Of a stretch of 18,812 bases of DNA, positions 16,392 through 18,812 are shown piece after piece. The stretch's first letter is position 1. Every line of letters starts with the position of its first letter. The notes under the pieces are model-generated. The model ran no database searches. It worked only from the letters and a program-made list of their open reading frames with translations, and had not been told where the DNA came from. The stretch is from CAYWWY01 sp964462525 (GTDB taxonomy: Bacteria > Thermotogota > Thermotogae > MWEM01). Both the position numbers and the translations under genes were made by a program. Where the stretch lies: contig CAYWWY010000022.1 of NCBI GenBank assembly GCA_964462525.1, positions 1-18,812 of the forward strand. The letters run 5' to 3'.

Positions 16392-16514
16392 ATGAATCAA
16401 TGGATCTTGTACCAGACATCCCAAAAAACCTATTTGAATCATGCAAAAGAACGCTTCAATAAAGATAGCCAAGTCATGTTAGGAACGATCCAAAGGTATC
16501 TCATTAACCCATAA
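16392..16514 (+). CDS. Small ORF directly after the DUF262 gene, 40 residues
   Basis: The ATG follows the TAA stop of the DUF262 gene with no gap, so translation could continue by re-initiation. The product is basic and hydrophilic (MNQWILYQTSQKTYL to TIQRYLINP) and not recognised. It could be the remnant of a longer downstream gene or a chance frame. Confidence 0.25.
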   Translation: MNQWILYQTSQKTYLNHAKERFNKDSQVMLGTIQRYLINP

Positions 16515-16860
16515 CATGCGTGGAAGTAACAACGAAACCACTATAAGCTGTAAGCTTTTAGAATAGCGGCACTCAGGAGAGTGAAAACTGCGAATATCGA
16601 CAGGAGCATCTCTAGCAAACAGTACAGACAAATGCGATACAGCAATACGAATCACACTGAATGTGTTCCATATCTCAATCTTTTTTTGGTGCACTTGTTG
16701 GATCTCCATCAGGTCATTGAAAATCTGACAAATAATGGCTATCCGGATCAAATAATGGGTTCAGCCGTCTTCTGAGCGGATTTGACACCGGGCTAAGAGT
16801 TCTGCTTTGTGTACTTGAAAAAAGTCTCCATTGACCTTCTGAGTAAATCGTATTGGATGA
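16515..16860. other. Non-coding stretch between small ORFs
   Basis: About 350 bp without a supportable gene. Open frames on both strands overlap around 16479-16775, but neither has a ribosome-binding site or a recognisable product. No repeat, RNA gene or terminator was seen. Confidence 0.4.
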
Positions 16861-17088
16861 TCATTTCACTTGAAAGCTCTGCATCTTATCATTCGCCAGA
16901 TACGAGCAGTATTTGATTTTCTTCCCATTGACAATCAAAGACCGGTTTAATTTGGCAGAGGACTTGAGCTTTTTGGCCTTGAGGGTTTCTCCTGCGACTT
17001 GGAGAATAATATTGCCCTTTACCTGGCCGAAAAAGTCCGAATCAAACCATCTCTTGCATGATTCAATTGGATTGGGATTTTCATACAT
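16861..17088 (-). CDS. Small hypothetical protein, 75 residues
   Basis: Unrecognised product, MYENPNPIESCKRWFDS to KYCSYLANDKMQSFQVK, lysine-rich in its second half and with alternating hydrophobic residues suggesting beta strands (GNIILQVAGETL, RSLIVNGKKIKY). The ATG at 17088 has AGGAG 11 nt upstream; a GTG at 17100 lies too close to that motif. It stands alone on the minus strand. It may be a real small gene or the end of a decayed one. Confidence 0.35.
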   Translation of the reverse strand: MYENPNPIESCKRWFDSDFFGQVKGNIILQVAGETLKAKKLKSSAKLNRSLIVNGKKIKYCSYLANDKMQSFQVK

Positions 17089-17419
17089 TAAAATATCCAC
17101 TCCTGAGTACCGATTTTCCTAGATGTCTTATGAGGACTTCTTTTCAAAGATCTGTTTTCAAAGACCCTTGAGCATATTCATTCTATAACCCTTATTTGTA
17201 GCCAAGTACAAAAAGTTTTCCAAACCTTGTGCTTGGTGTAAAGCTTAACAAAAGCATTGTTTGATCCCATTGGGTATTGGAAGCTCCAGTGTTTCCACTA
17301 TTTGTCAGCTTTTCAGGTTGTTGAAATGTCCAGGCGCATTATGAGTTCAATAACAGCGAACATTTAACAAGAAACATAGATTAGGTGGTCATGAAGATCA
17401 ACTTAAGAAAGGAGTAATC
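17089..17419. other. Non-coding stretch before the cassette-like segment
   Basis: About 330 bp with no gene. It contains two copies of TTTTCAAAGA about 18 bp apart near 17140-17165. Near the right end ATTAGGTGG (17380-17388) resembles the right-hand core site of the attC-like element at 17817-17825 (ATTGGGTGG) and could mark the left edge of a gene cassette. Confidence 0.35.
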
Positions 17420-17614
17420 ATGCCAAACCCGTTCCTAGAAGGAGCTCCACACTCCCAAATGATGCGAATACTAGAATTTACAGCTGGGTACCACTTTATC
17501 AAAGAATCAGAATCACCCCCCTGTTCCTGGCTGGATATTCCCCATGAAGATGCGATCGAAAGACTTGAGTATGCATTCTTTGATTCATGCGTTGCAACTC
17601 AATCATGGTTGTAA
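17420..17614 (+). CDS. Small hypothetical ORF in a cassette-like segment, 64 residues
   Basis: An AAAGGAG ribosome-binding site lies 5 nt before the ATG, the best translation signal in this part of the window. The product, MPNPFLEGAPHSQMMRI to FFDSCVATQSWL, is not recognised. Its end overlaps the next ORF, which is in another frame, so the two may be halves of one frameshifted gene of about 110 codons. Position between a possible core site at 17380 and the attC-like site suggests a cassette gene. Confidence 0.45.
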   Translation: MPNPFLEGAPHSQMMRILEFTAGYHFIKESESPPCSWLDIPHEDAIERLEYAFFDSCVATQSWL

Positions 17615-17757
17615 AAGCCATAGCACTAATGTACATCTTTGATGGTTTCTCGAAAGTGCGCGTCAATAGCTTCCTTTACTGCGCCAATATCGAAGGTCAA
17701 ACACCTTTCATCAGAGATGCTCTTGACAAGCTTAAAGACAAAGTAACGAGCGCCTAA
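17587..17757 (+). CDS. Short ORF ending inside the attC-like site, 56 residues or fewer
   Basis: Open from ATG at 17587 (or 17605) to a TAA at 17755-17757. That stop lies inside GCCTAAC, the left core site of the attC-like element, an arrangement typical of integron cassette genes. The product (MVVKAIALMYIFDGFSKV to FIRDALDKLKDKVTSA) is not recognised. No ribosome-binding site precedes either ATG, so it is more likely the 3' part of the preceding ORF after a frameshift than a separate gene. Confidence 0.35.
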   Translation: MRCNSIMVVKAIALMYIFDGFSKVRVNSFLYCANIEGQTPFIRDALDKLKDKVTSA

Positions 17758-17826
17758 CAAGGCACTACACTGGACGGCTTTTCCGCTGCGCTCCAAAGCC
17801 ACCGTTGAGCTTGGACATTGGGTGGC
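17751..17826 (+). other. attC-like integron recombination site
   Basis: The left end GCCTAAC (17752-17758) fits the R'' consensus RYYYAAC. The right end is ATTGGGT (17817-17823), one base off the R' consensus GTTRRRY; GTTGAGC at 17804-17810 matches it exactly and gives a shorter register. The interior folds back on itself: CTACACTGGACGGCTTT pairs with the complement of AAAGCCACCGTTGAG, leaving unpaired T and A bases like the extrahelical bases of attC sites. The upstream ORF stops within the left core, and the next gene starts 21 bp after the site. No integrase is in the window. Confidence 0.5.
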
Positions 17827-17847
17827 TAAACACGAAAGGGGAAAAAC

Positions 17848-18812
17848 ATGACAGATAGAAAAGAAAATGGTGCCAATCTCGGCTTTGAGAACCAGATGTG
17901 GGCGGCCGCGGACAAGTTGCGGGGGCATATGGACGCCTCCGAGTACAAGCATGTGGTTCTCGGATTGATTTTTCTCAAATACATTTCGGACGCTTTCCAG
18001 GTCAAGCACAAGCAGCTGAAGGCTACGAAGGATACTGAATATACAGATCCGGAAGACCGTGACGAATACTTGGCCGCCAACATCTTCTGGGTGCCCACGG
18101 AGGCTCGCTGGGACAAACTCCAATCCAGCGCCAAGCAGCCGACCATCGGAAAAATCGTTGATGACGCGATGCTCTTCATTGAAAAAGCGAATCCGAGACT
18201 AAAGGGTGTTCTTCCCAAAGACTATTCCCGCCCGTCTCTTGATAAATACCGCCTGGGCGAACTCATCGACATCATCAGCAAGATTGGACTCGGAGACGAT
18301 GAATCCCGCTCAAAAGATATTCTCGGCCGGGTGTACGAGTATTTCCTTGGCCGTTTCGCCGCGGCAGAGGGCAAAGGCGGCGGTGAGTTTTACACGCCCC
18401 GGTGCGTGGTTAATCTGCTCGTCAGGATGATTGAGCCGTACAAGGGTCGCGTGTATGACCCATGCTGTGGCTCGGGTGGCATGTTCGTTCAAAGCGAGCG
18501 CTTTGTTGAGGAACACGGTGGCCGCCTGGGTGATATCGCCATATACGGCCAGGAATCCAACTCCACCACCTGGCGCTTGGCTATGATGAACCTGGCCATC
18601 AGAGGACTGGACGCCAATCTCGGCGGGCATCACGCGGACAGTTTTCACAACGACCTGCACAAAGACCTACGCGCAGACTTCATCCTCGCCAATCCGCCCT
18701 TCAACATGAGCGACTGGGGTGGCGAACGTCTTCGGGAAGATGTCCGCTGGAAACACGGCATCCCGCCGGTGAACAACGCCAACTACGCCTGGATTCAGCA
18801 CTTCATCCATCA
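17848..18812 (+). CDS. hsdM: Type I restriction-modification DNA methyltransferase subunit, 3' end outside window
   Basis: N-terminal 321 codons of HsdM, which together with HsdS adds N6-methyladenine at the recognition site and with HsdR forms the restriction complex. Visible are the N-terminal helical domain (LGFENQMWAAADKLRGHMD, about 11-29; LIFLKYISDAF, 40-50), the FYTP motif (181-184) that opens the methyltransferase domain, the S-adenosylmethionine motif I DPCCGSGGM (204-212), and the catalytic NPPF motif (282-285). AAAGGGG lies 6 nt before the ATG. Base composition is richer in G+C than the DUF262 region, suggesting a separate origin. HsdS and HsdR would be expected beyond the right edge. 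The reverse-strand open frames over it are shadows. Confidence 0.96.
   Translation, partial: MTDRKENGANLGFENQMWAAADKLRGHMDASEYKHVVLGLIFLKYISDAFQVKHKQLKATKDTEYTDPEDRDEYLAANIFWVPTEARWDKLQSSAKQPTIGKIVDDAMLFIEKANPRLKGVLPKDYSRPSLDKYRLGELIDIISKIGLGDDESRSKDILGRVYEYFLGRFAAAEGKGGGEFYTPRCVVNLLVRMIEPYKGRVYDPCCGSGGMFVQSERFVEEHGGRLGDIAIYGQESNSTTWRLAMMNLAIRGLDANLGGHHADSFHNDLHKDLRADFILANPPFNMSDWGGERLREDVRWKHGIPPVNNANYAWIQHFIH

Noticed and set aside
17243..17275. GCTTAAC followed by ATTGGGT, resembling a second attC site
   Set aside because: The core-like sequences are present, but the span is only about 33 nt and the interior does not fold into the expected arms.
17626..18123. 165-codon open frame on the minus strand
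   Set aside because: It is antisense to the start of hsdM and crosses the attC-like site; the plus-strand HsdM motifs are unmistakable.
1..18812. CRISPR array, tRNA, rRNA or transposase
   Set aside because: No spaced repeat series, cloverleaf, ribosomal RNA sequence or transposase motifs were seen on either strand.

Overview
The window reads as bacterial chromosome in two parts. Positions 1-13527 are ordinary host DNA with compact operons and strong Shine-Dalgarno sites. From about 13530 to the right edge it is an accessory, defence-type region with long poorly coding stretches, a broken gene and a visible change in base composition. The periplasmic sugar-binding protein has a type I signal peptide with no lipobox cysteine, which points to a diderm. 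Together with a class II xylose isomerase and ROK/ribose-type ABC genes, this suggests a sugar-fermenting anaerobe such as Thermotogota, Atribacterota or Spirochaetota. The taxonomic guess is weak; the metabolic one is strong.

Positions 1-9616 hold a leftward D-xylose utilisation operon of eight genes. In order of transcription they are: Gfo/Idh/MocA oxidoreductase, AP-endonuclease-2-type sugar isomerase/epimerase, ABC ATPase (RbsA/XylG type), ABC permease (RbsC/XylH type), periplasmic sugar-binding protein, xylose isomerase XylA, ROK repressor (XylR type) and xylulokinase XylB, which is cut by the left edge. Sugar is bound in the periplasm, imported, isomerised to D-xylulose and phosphorylated to xylulose 5-phosphate. 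The first two genes are translationally coupled to each other and probably handle a xylose derivative or related sugar. A candidate promoter and a TTGATTTAATCAA palindrome lie upstream of the first gene. A strong hairpin with a T-rich tail separates the transporter genes from xylA-xylR-xylB.

Positions 9992-13527 run rightward: a membrane acyltransferase-3 protein and a membrane GT2 glycosyltransferase (a probable envelope-glycan pair), then a secreted SUMF1/FGE-fold protein that lacks the catalytic cysteines.

Positions 13528-18812 are the accessory part. A large DUF262 + HNH (GmrSD-like) + C-terminal AlbA_2 defence protein is interrupted by an amber codon exactly at the glutamine of its conserved IQRPFVW motif. 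About 1 kb of poorly coding DNA with small ORFs follows. A possible integron-type gene cassette comes next: a short ORF whose stop codon lies inside an attC-like hairpin. HsdM of a type I restriction-modification system starts 21 bp after the attC-like site and runs off the right edge. No integrase, transposase, tRNA, rRNA or CRISPR array was seen.
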